NCBI GenBank assembly: GCA_018350325.1 | Contig: JAEVLN010000044.1 | Coordinates: 174,379-238,378 of the forward strand | Source: Globodera rostochiensis | Lineage: Eukaryota > Nematoda > Chromadorea > Rhabditida > Heteroderidae | Length of the DNA stretch: 64,000 nt | Direction of reading: 5' to 3' | Part shown: piece after piece, positions 11,784 through 22,568 of the stretch | How positions within the stretch are numbered: the first letter of the stretch is position 1 | Layout: each line of letters begins with the position of its first letter | Made by a program: the position numbers and the translations under genes | Notes under the pieces: generated by a model | Seen by the model: the letters and a program-made list of their open reading frames with translations, nothing else | What the model was told of the DNA's origin: nothing | Database searches by the model: none

Positions 11784-12801
11784 GACATTATTCGCGTGGT
11801 CCGCCATCCCCCTCCAGCCCGACTAATGGCCAGGTTCTTCCCAAGTCCGTATCGTCCAGTCCCTTCTCTGTGGATGGGTGTCTGATGCTGGGGAACCGTT
11901 ATGGTGACGTTGAACAGCTTGCCAATCTGTCAACCATTCCATTTCTTTATGAAAGCTGTCCCTTTTTCTGATTTGGTTGGGCCAAGTCAAAGTTGGGATT
12001 GGGAGCTCCCCAATCCCCCCAGTAAAGAATAGGCAAAATGGTAACCCCGGGTGGGACTCGAACCCACGTCCTTCACCCAATCCGTGGGCAGCTCTTTCAA
12101 CTGAGCTACCGGGGCGCCCCACTCGCTCAAATCCTTACACCCCCCCCCCCCCGCTTACCTCACTCGCGTCCATTCTGTTGCACAGATTGTTGTCGGAACA
12201 ACAACAGAAACGGGTGTTGAAAAGACGGCTCGGGTCCAATCTTCTGAATTTGGGTTCTGTGGAGGCCTCTCCCCCACACTCACTCCGATATCAACTTATT
12301 CCGGAAGGTCTGCGCCACCGCCGCGTCCAACTCGTTCAAGTGGAGGCAGGCCCGCTCTTCCGGCCAAAGGCCTCGACTTACGCAATGCTCTGCCAAAAGA
12401 GAGGACAATTCAATTCAATTCAATGAGAGGGGGAGAGGAGGGGGGGGGGGGGGTCTCACGACGGTGGACACAGAAGCGGTCGAAATAATGGGAGAGTGAT
12501 TCGTCGTTGGCCGGATTTGTCGGGGCCGATTGGTGCAAGGAGTAATACTCGCCGAAGCAAATCTTTGGGGAAAGGGCGGGCTCAAAAGCAATTGCTGGAG
12601 ATGTCGGCATTTCCATAATGTTCGGGTGGGTATCCCCGGCAGCCCTCTGACCTCTTCCGGCCCACAGATGTTCTCTCGGCTCGGGTTGACTGCCTGGGAA
12701 TTGTAGCAGATCATTGCCACTGATAGTGAAAGTGCCGGTAGTGAGAGGAGGAGAAGTGGCGGTGCGGTGAGGGGACGGACAGTGTGGAACGGTGACGGCA
12801 T
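11784..12801 (-). CDS. Secreted cysteine-rich protein, Ly6/activin-receptor-ectodomain-like
   Basis: Exon 1 (12801-12652) starts MPSPFHTVRPLTAPP, followed by a hydrophobic leucine-rich core and a likely signal cleavage before MICYNSQAVNPS. Further exons read SPKICFGEYYSLHQ and DRFCVHR (about 12590-12465), then HCVSRGLWPEERACLHLNEL (about 12390-12330), then NTRFCCCSDNNLCN (about 12235-12180), ending at a GTAAGC donor after 12159. The closing CCC-x4-CN signature is that of three-finger folds, as in Ly6 proteins and TGF-beta/activin receptor ectodomains. A tentative next exon (about 11925-11784) begins IGKLFNVTITVPQHQ. The phase of the first intron does not fit the strongest donor (after 12652), so that junction is unresolved. 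No transmembrane or kinase part was found. The tRNA-like element at 12044-12115 would lie in the last intron. Confidence 0.5.
12044..12115 (-). tRNA. tRNA-like sequence, probably a tRNA-derived element or pseudogene
   Basis: On the minus strand 72 bases fold as a cloverleaf: a 7-bp acceptor stem (GCCCCGG with CCGGGGT), a D arm GCTC-AGTTGAAA-GAGC, and a T arm GTGGG-TTCGAGT-CCCAC, which includes a B box. The anticodon arm is poor: the best pairing gives loop ACGGATT, with C instead of the invariant U at position 33, or else a 5-base loop. No run of T follows closely. It may be a dead tRNA gene or the head of a tRNA-derived SINE. Confidence 0.5.
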
Positions 12802-13416
12802 AAGTGCGTCGGAGGGGAAAATGGCACAACGGAGGAGGGGGGGGGGAGCGGGAAGGTAACCCTCCGGGGGAGGTCCCCCCCCCCCCCCCCCCCCCCCCGA
12901 CGTCAATTGGACATTTAGCCGAAGGACGCATCCCGGCCGACGGCAGAGTTACAGGGGTGGAAAATCGTCGGCACCAGTGCCGTCGGGGATGAGATGTCGC
13001 CATGTGAACGGATAAGTGAATTTGGCACCATAAACGCCGTTGGAAGAGCCCATTCAAAAGTTTCCCAATTAAATTAGTGCACCGAAGCAATTCAATGGCA
13101 GAATGACGACCACAACAACGCCAGGCGCCCTGCCCTCTCCGCTTCCGTCTCTGATCGATTGCCCCCCCCCCCGGCGATGTGCCCCAAAGGGAACAAACAG
13201 CTGTTTTAAAGTGACTCTTCCCGCATTCTCCCGCTCATCCCACGCCCCCCCCCCCAAAACAATGGACGACGATCGATGCTTTGGCCGAGCTTTGGATGGA
13301 TCATTGGATCAATTCCCACCGACCCGGCCCTTCCGTTCCAACTCCCACGGGTTGGACTTCTAAACAAAACAATTCTTATCTTAAAATCGTCTTTTCCAAA
13401 GCTTTATTTTTAACAA

Positions 13417-16400
13417 TGAAAAACGACGACGGGAAGGGCGGAGAAGAAGGGAAAGAAGAAGAAGGGCTTGAGATTGAAGTAGAAATATTTCGGAGAGAAG
13501 GTGAAGCCAAAAGTGGAAAGAAGAAAGAACACTTAGCAATAGAGGCGAAGGAGTCAAAGGTGAAGGCACAGTCCAATGTGGACGAGGAGGAGAAGCAAGC
13601 AGAGGAGTTGAAGAAAGCCTCGGAAGAAAAAGAAGAGGAGTTGAAGAAAGCCTCGGAAGAAGAAGAAGAGGAGTTGAAGAAAGCCTCGGAAGAAGAAGAA
13701 GAGGAGTTGAAGAAAGCCTCGGAAGAAGAAGAAGAGGAGTTGAAGAAAGCCTCGGAAGAAGAAGAAGAGGAGTTGAAGAAAGCCTCGGAAGAAGAAGAAG
13801 AGGAGTTGAAGAAAGCCTCGGAAGAAGAAGAAGAGGAGTTGAAGAAAGCCTCGGAAGAAGAAGAAGAGGAGTTGAAGAAAGCCTCGGAAGAAGAAGAAGA
13901 GGAGTTGAAGAAAGCCTCGGAAGAAGAAGAAGAGGAGTTGAAGAAAGCCTCGGAAGAGAGAGTGGGCCCAGCAAAAGGAGTGCGATTTATGGAGAAATCG
14001 GAGAAAGAAGGGGCGGACGAAATGGAACGGTTAGAAGAGTACGAGAGAAAATTGCGGAGGAACACAAAAGAGGCGCTGGAGTTAGTGGACAGGCTGTGCG
14101 AGTTGCAGCAGGGACAGCCGACCACACCGGAGGCAATTCATCTGGGGAATTTGGCCAGAGCCCCGGGGGAATTTGGCCAGAGCCTCGGGGGAATTTGGCC
14201 AGAGCCCCGGGGGAATTTGGCCAGAGCCTCGGGGGAATTTGGCCAGAGCCCCGGGGGAATTTGGCCAGAGCCTCGGGGGAATTTGGCCAGAGCCCCGGGG
14301 GAATTTGGCCAGAGCCTCGGGGGAATTTGGCCAGAGCCTCGGGGGTTGGCCAGAGCCTCGGGGGAATTTGGCCAGAGCCTCGGGGGAATTTGGCCAGAGC
14401 CTCGGGGGAATTTGGCCAGTGCCTTGTGGGAATTTGGCCAGAGCCTCGGGGGAATTTGGCCAGAGCCTCGGGGGAATTTGGCCAGAGCCTAGGGGAATTT
14501 GGCCAGAGCCTCGGGGGAATTTGGCCAGAGCCCCGGGGGAATTTGGCCAGTGCCTTGTGGGAATTTGGCCAGAGCCTCGGGGGAATTTGGCCAGAGCCTC
14601 GGGGGAATTTGGCCAGAGCCCAGGGGGAATTTGGCCAGAGCCTCGGGGGAATTTGGCCAGAGCCCCGGGGGAATTTGGCCAGAGCCTCGGGGGAATTTGG
14701 CCAGAGCCCCGGGGGAATTTGGCCAGAGCCTCGGGGGAATTTGGCCAGAGCCCCGGGGGAATTTGGCCAGAGCCTCGGGGGAATTTGGCCAGAGCCTCGG
14801 GGGAATTTGGCCAGAGCCTAGGGGGAATTTGGCCAGAGCCTCGGGGGAATTTGGCCAGAGCCTCGGGGGAATTTGGCCAGTGCCTTGTGGGAATTTGGCC
14901 AGAGCCTCGGGGGAATTTGGCCAGAGCCTCGGGGGAATTTGGCCAGTGCCTTGTGGGAATTTGGCCAGAGCCTCGGGGGAATTTGGCCAGAGCCTCGGGG
15001 GAATTTGGCCAGAGCCCCGGGGGAATTTGGCCAGAGCCTCGGGGGAATTTGGCCAGAGCGCCGGGGGAATTTGGCCAGTGCCTTGTGGGAATTTGGCCAG
15101 TGCCTTGTGGGAATTTGGCCAGAGCCTCGGGGGAATTTGGCCAGAGCCTCGGGGGAATTTGGCCAGAGCCTCGGGGGAATTTGGCCAGAGCCTCGGGGGA
15201 ATTTGGCCAGAGCCTCGGGGGAATTTGGCCAGAGCCTCGGGGGAATTTGGCCAGAGCCTCGGGGGAATTTGGCCAGAGCCTCGGGGGAATTTGGCCAGAG
15301 AGCCCGGGGGGAATTTGGCCAGAGCCTCGGGGAATTTGGCCAGAGCCCTGGGGAATTTGGCCAGAGCATAGGGGGAATTTGGCCAGAGCCTCGGGGAATT
15401 TGGCCAGAGCCTCGGGGAATTTGGCCAGAGCCTCGGGGGGAATTTGGCCAGAGCCTCGGGGAATTTGGCCAGTGCCTCGGGGGAATTTGGCCAGAGCCTC
15501 GGGGGAATTTGGCCAGAGCCTCGGGGGAATTTGGCCAGAGCCTCGGGGGAATTGGCCAGAGCCTAGGGGAATTTGGCCAGATGCCTCGGGGGAATTTGGC
15601 CAGAGCCTAGGGGGAATTTGGCCAGAGCCTCGGGGGAATTTGGCCAGAGCCTCGGGGGAATTGGCCAGTGCCTTGGGGAATTTGGCCAGAGCCTCGGGGG
15701 AATTTGGCCAGAGCCCGGGGGAATTTGGCCAGTGCCTTGTGGGAATTTGGCCAGAGCCTAGGGGGAATTTGGCCAGAGCCTCAGGGGGAATTTGGCCAGA
15801 GCCTCGGGGGAATTTGGCCAGAGCCCCGGGGAATTTGGCCAGGAGCCTCGGGGGAATTGGCCAGAGCCCCGGGGGAATTTGGCCAGAGCCTCGGGGGAAT
15901 TTGGCCAGTAGCCCCGGGGGAATTTGGCCAGAGCCTCGGGGGAATATTGGCCAGAGCCCCGGGGGAATTTGGCCAGAGCCTCGGGGGAATTTGGCCAGAG
16001 CCCCGGGGGAATTTGGCCAGAGCCTCGGGGGAATTTGGCCAGAGCATAGGGGAATTTGGCCAGAGCCTCGGGGGGAATTTGGCCAAGAGCCCCGGGGGAA
16101 TTTGGCCAGTGGCCTTGTGTGAAGTTGGCCCAGAGCCCGGGGGAAATTTGGCCGAGAGCCCTCGGGGAATTGGTCCATTGCCTTGGTGGGAAATTTGTCC
16201 AGAGCCGTCGGGGTAATTTGGCCCAGAGCCTCGGGGGAATTGGGCCAGAGCCTCGGGGAAATTTGGCCAGAGCCTCGGGGGAATTTGGCCAGAGCATAGG
16301 GGAATTTGGCCAGAGCCTCGGGGGAATTTGGCCAGAGCCCCGGGGGAATTTGGCCAGTGCCTTGTGGGAATTTGGCCAGAGCGCCGGGGGAATTTGGCCA

Positions 16401-19400
16401 GAGCCTCGGGGGAATTTGGCCAGTGCCTTGTGGGAATTTGGCCAGAGCCTCGGGGGAATTTGGCCAGAGCCTCGGGGGAATTTGGCCAGAGCCTCGGGGG
16501 AATTTGGCCAGAGCCTCGGGGGAATTTGGCCAGAGCCTAGGGGAATTTGGCCAGTGCCTCGGGGGAATTTGGCCAGAGCATAGGGGAATTTGGCCAGAGC
16601 CTCGGGGGAATTTGGCCAGAGCCCCGGGGGAATTTGGCCAGTGCCTTGTGGGAATTTGGCCAGTGCCTTGTTGGAATTTGGCCAGAGCCTCGGGGGAATT
16701 TGGCCAGAGCCTCGGGGGAATTTGGCCAGAGCCTCGGGGGAATTTGGCCAGAGCCTCGGGGGAATTTGGCCAGAGCCTAGGGGAATTTGGCCAGTGCCTC
16801 GGGGGAATTTGGCCAGAGCATAGGGGAATTTGGCCAGAGCCTCGGGGGAATTTGGCCAGTGCCTCGGGGGAATTTTGCCCTCCCCTCCAGCGCACAACAA
16901 TCCAACGGCTGCCTGTGACAAACGATCGCGCAGAGACGGTTGATAGTGGCGAGCTGAGAAGAGCGTTGGTTAGAGGAGTGAATCAAATTGGGGAAAAGGC
17001 CGCGGGGGACGGAGGGATGGCCAAAACGGACATCGGCGAGGGGTCAGTTTCCCAGATGCAATCACTGCTTGAGAATGTTGTCCTTTCCATTGTTCAGCAA
17101 CGACTTCGACGTGGAGTCTGTGTCTTTGAGCAGCCGTCTGCTGCTCTCGCCCACCGACTGTCTGCTGCTGCCCGGGCACGTTCTGCTGCTGGTCGACACT
17201 CAGCTGGGCCTTTCGCTGGTCTCTCTCCAATCGCGCCAACTGATCAAAAACATTTGTCCACCGGAGAATGGCCATTGGCGAAACGCACAGTGCGCGTGTT
17301 TGGGCGGAGACAAAGGCCAAGAGCAAAGAGTCATTTATGTAAGAAGCATTGGGAAAAAGCCACTCATTCATTTATGCACCAGGTACTGCTCGAGCACAGA
17401 CGCCCGAAGGATGGGGCAAGCGAAGGGAGTGGCATTTGCCGGGAGAGGGCACGTAGCAGACTCATCCCGGAAGAGGAGTTCGACAGGAAGCCGAGGTCTG
17501 CCCCCGTCAACAACGCGGATACGGAAGTCGCAAGGGACATTCAAGCGCAGCAGAACGGAAGAGAAGCCCAAACGGAATTTGCGCATTTCGTTGGTCGTTT
17601 CTCATTGCCAGACATGGAACTGATCGATCGCATTGAAACGCCAAAGTGAGTGGGGGGAGGCGGAGGGGGAATGGCAAATGCCGATATTATGGGGGGGGGG
17701 GCAAATGCCGATCATTATGGGGGGGGGCAAATGCCGATATTAAGGGGAGGGGCGGGGGGGGGGGGCAAATGCCATCATTATGGGGGGGGGGGGTAGAGGG
17801 GGGGGGGAATGCCGATCATTATGGGAGGGGGCAAATGCCGATCATTATGGGGGCGGGCAAATGCCATCATTATGGGGGGGGGCGGAGGGGGGGGGGCAAA
17901 TGCCGATCATTATGGGGGGGGGGCAAATGCCGATATTAAGGGGAGGGGCGGGGGGGGGGCAAATGCCATCATTATGGGGGGGGGGGGGTGGAGGGGGGGG
18001 GGGAATGCCGATCATTATGGGAGGGGGCAAATGCCGATCATTATGGGGGGGGCAAATGCCGATCATTATGGGGGGGGGCAAATGCCGATCATTATGGGGG
18101 GGGGCAAATGCCGATCATTATGGGGGGGGGCAAATGCCGATCATTATGGGAGGGGGCAAATGCCGATCATTATGGGGGGGGGGAGGTGGAGGGGGGGGGC
18201 AAATGCCGATCATTATGGGAGGGGGCAATGCCGATCATTATGGGGGGGGGGGGAGGTGGAGGGGGGGGGGCAAATGCCGATCATTATGGGGGGGGGGGAG
18301 GTGGAGGGGGAGGGGGAAATGCCGATCATTATGGGGGGGGGCAAATGCCGATCATTATGGGGGGGGGGGCAAATGCCGATCATTATGGGGGGGGGGAGGT
18401 GGAGGGGGGGGGCAAATGCCGATCATTATGGGAGGGGGCAATGCCGATCATTATGGGGGGGGGGGGAGGTGGAGGGGGGGGGCAAATGCCGATCATTATG
18501 GGGGGGGGAGGTGGAGGGGGGGGGGAAATGCCGATCATTATGGGGGGGGGGGCAAATGCCGATCATTATGGGGGGGGGGCAAATGCCGATCATTATGGGG
18601 GGGGGGGGAGGTGGAGGGGGGGGGCAAATGCCGATAATTCATTATTTGCATCCCTTCCCTGGTGGTTGCGAGAGCATGTGGTCACACAGTGCCGCCTTTG
18701 CTTTGTGGCGCAGACCGAATGCCTTTATTTGGCCGCCAACACGCCCAACCAGGGTTTTCTGTACGAGCTGAACATTCACCAGGGAAAGTGGACAGAATGC
18801 GCCGGCACAAAACGATTTAAAAACTATTCCGATTTGCATCCGTTCGCCGTGGTGGGTAAGTGGAAGGGGGAGGGAGGTAAGGGGGGGGGGGGGTAAGTGG
18901 AAGGGGGAGGGAGGTAAGGGGGGGGTAAGTGGAAGGGGGAGGGAGGTAAGGGGGGGGGTAAGTGGAAGGGGGAGGGAGGTAAGGGGGGGGGGGGTAAGTG
19001 GAAGGGGGAGGGAGGTAGGGGGGGGGGTAAGTGGAAGGGGGAGGGAGGTAAGGGGGGGGGTAAGTGGAAGGGGGAGGGAGGTAAGGGGGGGGGGGTAAGT
19101 GGAAGGGGGAGGGAGGTAAGGGGGGGGGTAAGTGGAAGGGGGAGGGAGGTAAGGGGGGGGGTAAGTGGAAGGGGGAGGGAGGTAAGGGGGGGGGTAAGTG
19201 GAAGGGGGAGGGAGGTAAGGGGGGGGGGTAAGTGGAAGGGGGAGGGAGGTAAGGGGGGGGGGTAAGTGGAAGGGGGAGGGAGGTAGGGGGGGGGGTAAGT
19301 GGAAGGGGGAGGGAGGTAAGGGGGGGGGGGGTAAGTGGAAGGGGGAGGGAGGTAAGGGGGGGGGGGTAAGTGGAAGGGGGAGGGAGGTAAGGGGGGGGGG

Positions 19401-22400
19401 GTAAGTGGAAGGGGGAGGGAGGTAAGGGGGGGGGGTAAGTGGAAGGGGGAGGGAGGTAAGGGGGGGGTAAGTGGAAGGGGGAGGGAGGTAAGGGGGGGGG
19501 TAAGTGGAAGGGGGAGGGAGGTAAGGGGGGGGGGGGGGTAAGTGGAAGGGGGAGGGAGGTAGGGGGGGGGGGTAAGTGGAAGGGGGAGGGAGGTAAGGGG
19601 GGGGGTAAGTGGAAGGGGGAGGGAGGTAAGGGGGGGGGTAAGTGGAAGGGGGAGGGAGGTAAGGGGGGGGTAAGTGGAAGGGGGAGGGAGGTAAGTGGAA
19701 GGGGGAGGGAGGTAAGGGGGGGGGGTAAGTGGAAGGGGGAGGGAGGTAGGGGGGGGGTAAGTGGAAGGGGGAGGGAGGTTAGGGGGGGGGGGTAAGTGGA
19801 AGGGGGAGGGAGGTAAGGGGTGGGGGTAAGTGGAAGGGGGAGGGAGGTAAGGGGGGGGGGGGGTAAGTGGAAGGGGGAGGGAGGTAAGGGGGGGGTAAGT
19901 GGAAGGGGGAGGGAGGTTAGGGGGGGGGGTAAGTGGAAGGGGGAGGGAGGTAAGGGGTGGGGGTAAGTGGAAGGGGGAGGGAGGTAAGGGGGGGGGGTAA
20001 GTGGAAGGGGGAGGGAGGTAAGGGGGGGGTAAGTGGAAGGGGGAGGGAGGTAAGGGGGGGGGGGGTAAGTGGAAGGGGGAGGGAGGTAGGGGGGGGGGTA
20101 AGTGGAAGGGGGAGGGAGGTAGGGGGGGGGGGGGTAAGTGGAAGGGGGAGGTAAGGAGGAGCGGGGGGGTAAGTGGAAGGGGGAGGGAGGTAAGGGGGGG
20201 GGTAAGTGGAAGGGGGAGGGAGGTAAGGGGGGGGGGTAAGTGGAAGGGGGAGGGAGGTAAGGGGGGGGTAAGTGGAAGGGGGAGGGAGGTAGGGGGGGGG
20301 GGTAAGTGGAAGGGGGAGGTAAGGAGGAGCGGGGGGGTAAGTGGAAGGGGGAGGGAGGTAAGGGGGGGGGGGGTAAGTGGAAGGGGGAGGGAGGTAAGGG
20401 GGGGGGGGGGTAAGTGGAAGGGGGAGGGAGGTAAGGGGGGGGTAAGTGGAAGGGGGAGGGAGGTAGGGGGGGGGGGGTAAGTGGAAGGGGGAGGTAAGGA
20501 GGAGCGGGGGGGTAAGTGGAAGGGGGAGGGAGGTAAGGGGGGGGGGGTAAGTGGAAGGGGGAGGGAGGTAAGGGGGGGGTAAGTGGAAGGGGGAGGGAGG
20601 TAAGGGGGGGGGGTAAGTGGAAGGGGGAGGGAGGTAAGGGGGGGGGTAAGTGGAAGGGGAGGGAGGTAAGGGGGGGGGGTAAGTGGAAGGGGAGGGAGGT
20701 AAGGGGGGGGGGTAAGTGGAAGGGGGAGGGAGGTAAGGGGGGGGGGTAAGTGGAAGGGGGAGGGAGGTAAGGGGGGGGGTAGTGGAGGGGGAGGGAGGGT
20801 ACGGGGGGGGGGTAAGTGGAAGGGGGAGGGAGGTAAGGGGGGGGGGGTAAGGGAAGGGGGAGGGAGGTAAGGGGGGGGGGGTAAGTGGAAAGGGGGAGGG
20901 AGGTAAGGGGGGGGGGGTAGGGTAAGTGGAAGGGGGAGGGAAGGTAAGGGGGGGTGGGGTAAGTGGAAGGGGGAGGGCGGTTAAGAGGGGGGGGTAAGTG
21001 GAAGGGGGGGAGGGAGGTAAGGGGGGGGGGGTAAGTGGAAGGGGAGGGAGGTAAGGGGGGGGGGTAAGTGGAAGGGGGAGGGAGTAAGGGGGGGGGGGTA
21101 AGTGGAAGGGGGAGGGAGGTAAGGGGGGGGGGTAAGTGGAAGGGGGAGGGAGGTAAGGGGGGGGGGGTAAGTGGAAGGGGGAGGGAGGTAAGGGGGGGGG
21201 TGGTAAGTGGAAGGGGGCGGGAGGTAAGGGGGGCGGGGTAAGTGGAAGGGGGACGGGAGGTAAGGGGGGGGTAAGTGGAAGGGGGAGGGAGGTTAATGGG
21301 GGGGGGTAAGTGGAAGGGGGAGGAGGTAAGGGGGGGGGGGTAAGTGGAAGGGGGAGGGAGGTAAGGGGGGGGGGGTAAGTGGAAGGGGGAGGGAGGTAAG
21401 GGGGGGGGGGGGGGGTAAGTGGAAGGGGGAGGGAGGTAGGGGGGGGGTGTAAGTGGAAGGGGGAGGGAGGTAAGGGGGGGGGGGTAAGTGGAAGGGGGAG
21501 GGAGGTTAAGGGGGGGGGGGGTAAGTGGAAGGGGGAGGGAGGTTAGGGGGGGGGGTAAGTGGAAGGGGGAGGGAGGTAAGGGGGGGGGTAAGTGGAAGGG
21601 GGAGGGATGGTAAGGGGGGGGGGTAAGTGGAAGGGGGAGGGAGGTAAGGGGGGGGGTAAGTGGAAGGGGAGGGAGGTAATGGGGGGGGGTAAGTGGAAGG
21701 GGGAGGGAGGTAAGGGGGGGGGTAAGTGGAAGGGGGAGGGAGGTAAGGGGGGGGGGGGTAAGTGGAAGGGGGAGGGAGGTAAGGGGGGGGTAAGTGGAAG
21801 GGGGAGGGAGGTAAGGGGGGGGTAAGTGGAAGGGGGAGGGAGGTAAGGGGGGGGGGTAAGTGGAAGGGGGAGGGAGGTAAGGGGGGGGGGTAAGTGGAAG
21901 GGGGAGGGAGGTAAGGGGGGGGGTAAGTGGAAGGGGGAGGGAGGTAAGGGGGGGGGGGGGTAAGTGGAAGGGGGAGGGAGGTAAGGGGGGGGGGTAAGAG
22001 GGCGGGGAATGGCTGACCTTTCGGACAATCCAAACTTCTCGGGTCTCCACCCGGACAAATTCCCTCCCGATTTGGCGCCTGTTGGAGCCCTCTCAAGTGC
22101 AATATTTTGGTAAAGCTTTATTTTTTGCTCAGGTCCGGTGACGGAGCTGCTGCTAGTGGAGACCAATCGCTGTTACGTTCAGCTGGTAATGAACGTCTCC
22201 CGCCCACCCCACCCAACCAGAGCATTTGCCTTTGTCAGATGTCCGTCTACGGGTCAAAGGTCGTCAACGATCGAATGTTGGGTCTCTGCGAGCGTCCCGG
22301 CTCACTTTGTGTGGACGAACGTGGCAATTTATTTGTCTTTGACCGAGCCAACTCCAAAGTCGGCCTCTACTCGCGCACTTACCTCGAGAAAATGGGCGAC

Positions 22401-22568
22401 ATTGCACTCGTGGAAAGGGCCAACTGTCGGCTGAGTGCGCGCGAGGGAGTGTTGGCGGTGATGTGCGGGGTGAGTCGGGAATTGAAGCTGCACCGCTACT
22501 CGGAAGCAAACAGAACTGTGGACGATGCCGGAGAGGAACGGCACAACCGTTCGGGGAGAGGACTCTGA
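13417..22568 (+). CDS. Coiled-coil and beta-propeller (NHL-like) protein with minisatellite-filled introns
   Basis: Exon 1 from ATG 13417 (MKNDDGKGGEEGKEEEG) encodes a highly charged coiled coil with 10-residue repeats, then ERLEEYERKLRRNTKEALEL. After the 22-bp array, exons 16891-17042 and 17098-17338 (LLLSPTDCLLLPGHVLLLVD), 17383-17645, an exon ending at 18855 (TECLYLAANTPNQGFLYEL), 22133-22185 (PVTELLLVETNRCYVQL) and 22221-22568 give beta-propeller blades. RPGSLCVDERGNLFVFDRAN is a clear NHL-type repeat. Coiled coil followed by NHL propeller recalls TRIM-NHL proteins, but I see no RING or B-box. Splicing across the 3.3-kb array intron (18856-22132) is exactly in phase and gives FAVV-GPVTELLL. 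The exits from exon 1 and from the exon ending at 17645 are unresolved. Confidence 0.65.
13606..13960 (+). repeat. 30-bp coding tandem repeat, about 12 copies
   Basis: The unit contains GAGTTGAAGAAAGCC and TCGGAAGAAGAAGAG and encodes ELKKASEEEE in frame with the gene starting at 13417. Copies are almost identical, which points to recent expansion or homogenisation. The product would be a long charged helix. Confidence 0.95.
14130..16875 (+). repeat. 22-bp minisatellite, about 125 copies, probable intron
   Basis: The consensus unit contains GGGGGAATTTGGCCAGAGCC. The main variants are AGCCTCG, AGCCCCG, AGCCTAG and TGCCTTGTG. Because 22 is not a multiple of 3 and the unit has no stops, all six frames stay open for long stretches, so long open frames here say nothing about coding. 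Around 15900-16260 copies carry many single-base changes. An acceptor (CCCCTCCAG, ending 16890) directly follows the array and opens exon 16891. Confidence 0.95.
17646..18635 (+). repeat. G-rich minisatellite intron, unit about 25 bp
   Basis: The array follows the GTGAGT donor after exon base 17645. The core word is GCAAATGCCGATCATTATGG followed by a G run of variable length; longer copies carry GGGGAGGTGGAGGGG. G-run lengths vary from 5 to 13, typical of slippage or of sequencing uncertainty. Confidence 0.9.
18856..22010 (+). repeat. Splice-donor minisatellite filling one intron, about 90 copies of a ~34-bp unit
   Basis: The unit is GGTAAGTGGAAGGGGGAG, then GGAGGTAAGG, then a run of G. The first copy is the 5' splice site of the intron itself (GTGG|GTAAGTGG at 18855/18856), so every unit carries an intact GTAAGT donor consensus plus a second GGTAAG. 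The array occupies nearly all of intron 18856-22132 and is extremely G-rich on the sense strand. Variants include GGTAGGGG, AGGAGGAGCGGGG and GGTTAGG copies, some repeated as blocks (for example near 20150, 20330 and 20500). Confidence 0.95.

Noticed and set aside
14082..16895. 937-residue open frame on the minus strand (repeating Pro-Asn-Ser-Pro-Glu-Ala motifs)
   Set aside because: It lies wholly in the 22-bp array, where all six frames are open; no splice or start context, and it overlaps the plus-strand gene.
17646..18771. Long glycine-rich plus frames (GGGGRWRGGG type) that could be read as a glycine-rich secreted or RNA-binding protein
   Set aside because: G-run lengths vary freely and shift frame; the stretch starts at a GTGAGT donor and lies between propeller exons.
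18817..22050. 1,077-residue proline/leucine-rich frame on the minus strand
   Set aside because: It is the complement of the G-rich intron array. Splicing of the plus-strand propeller gene across it is in exact phase, so it is a by-product.
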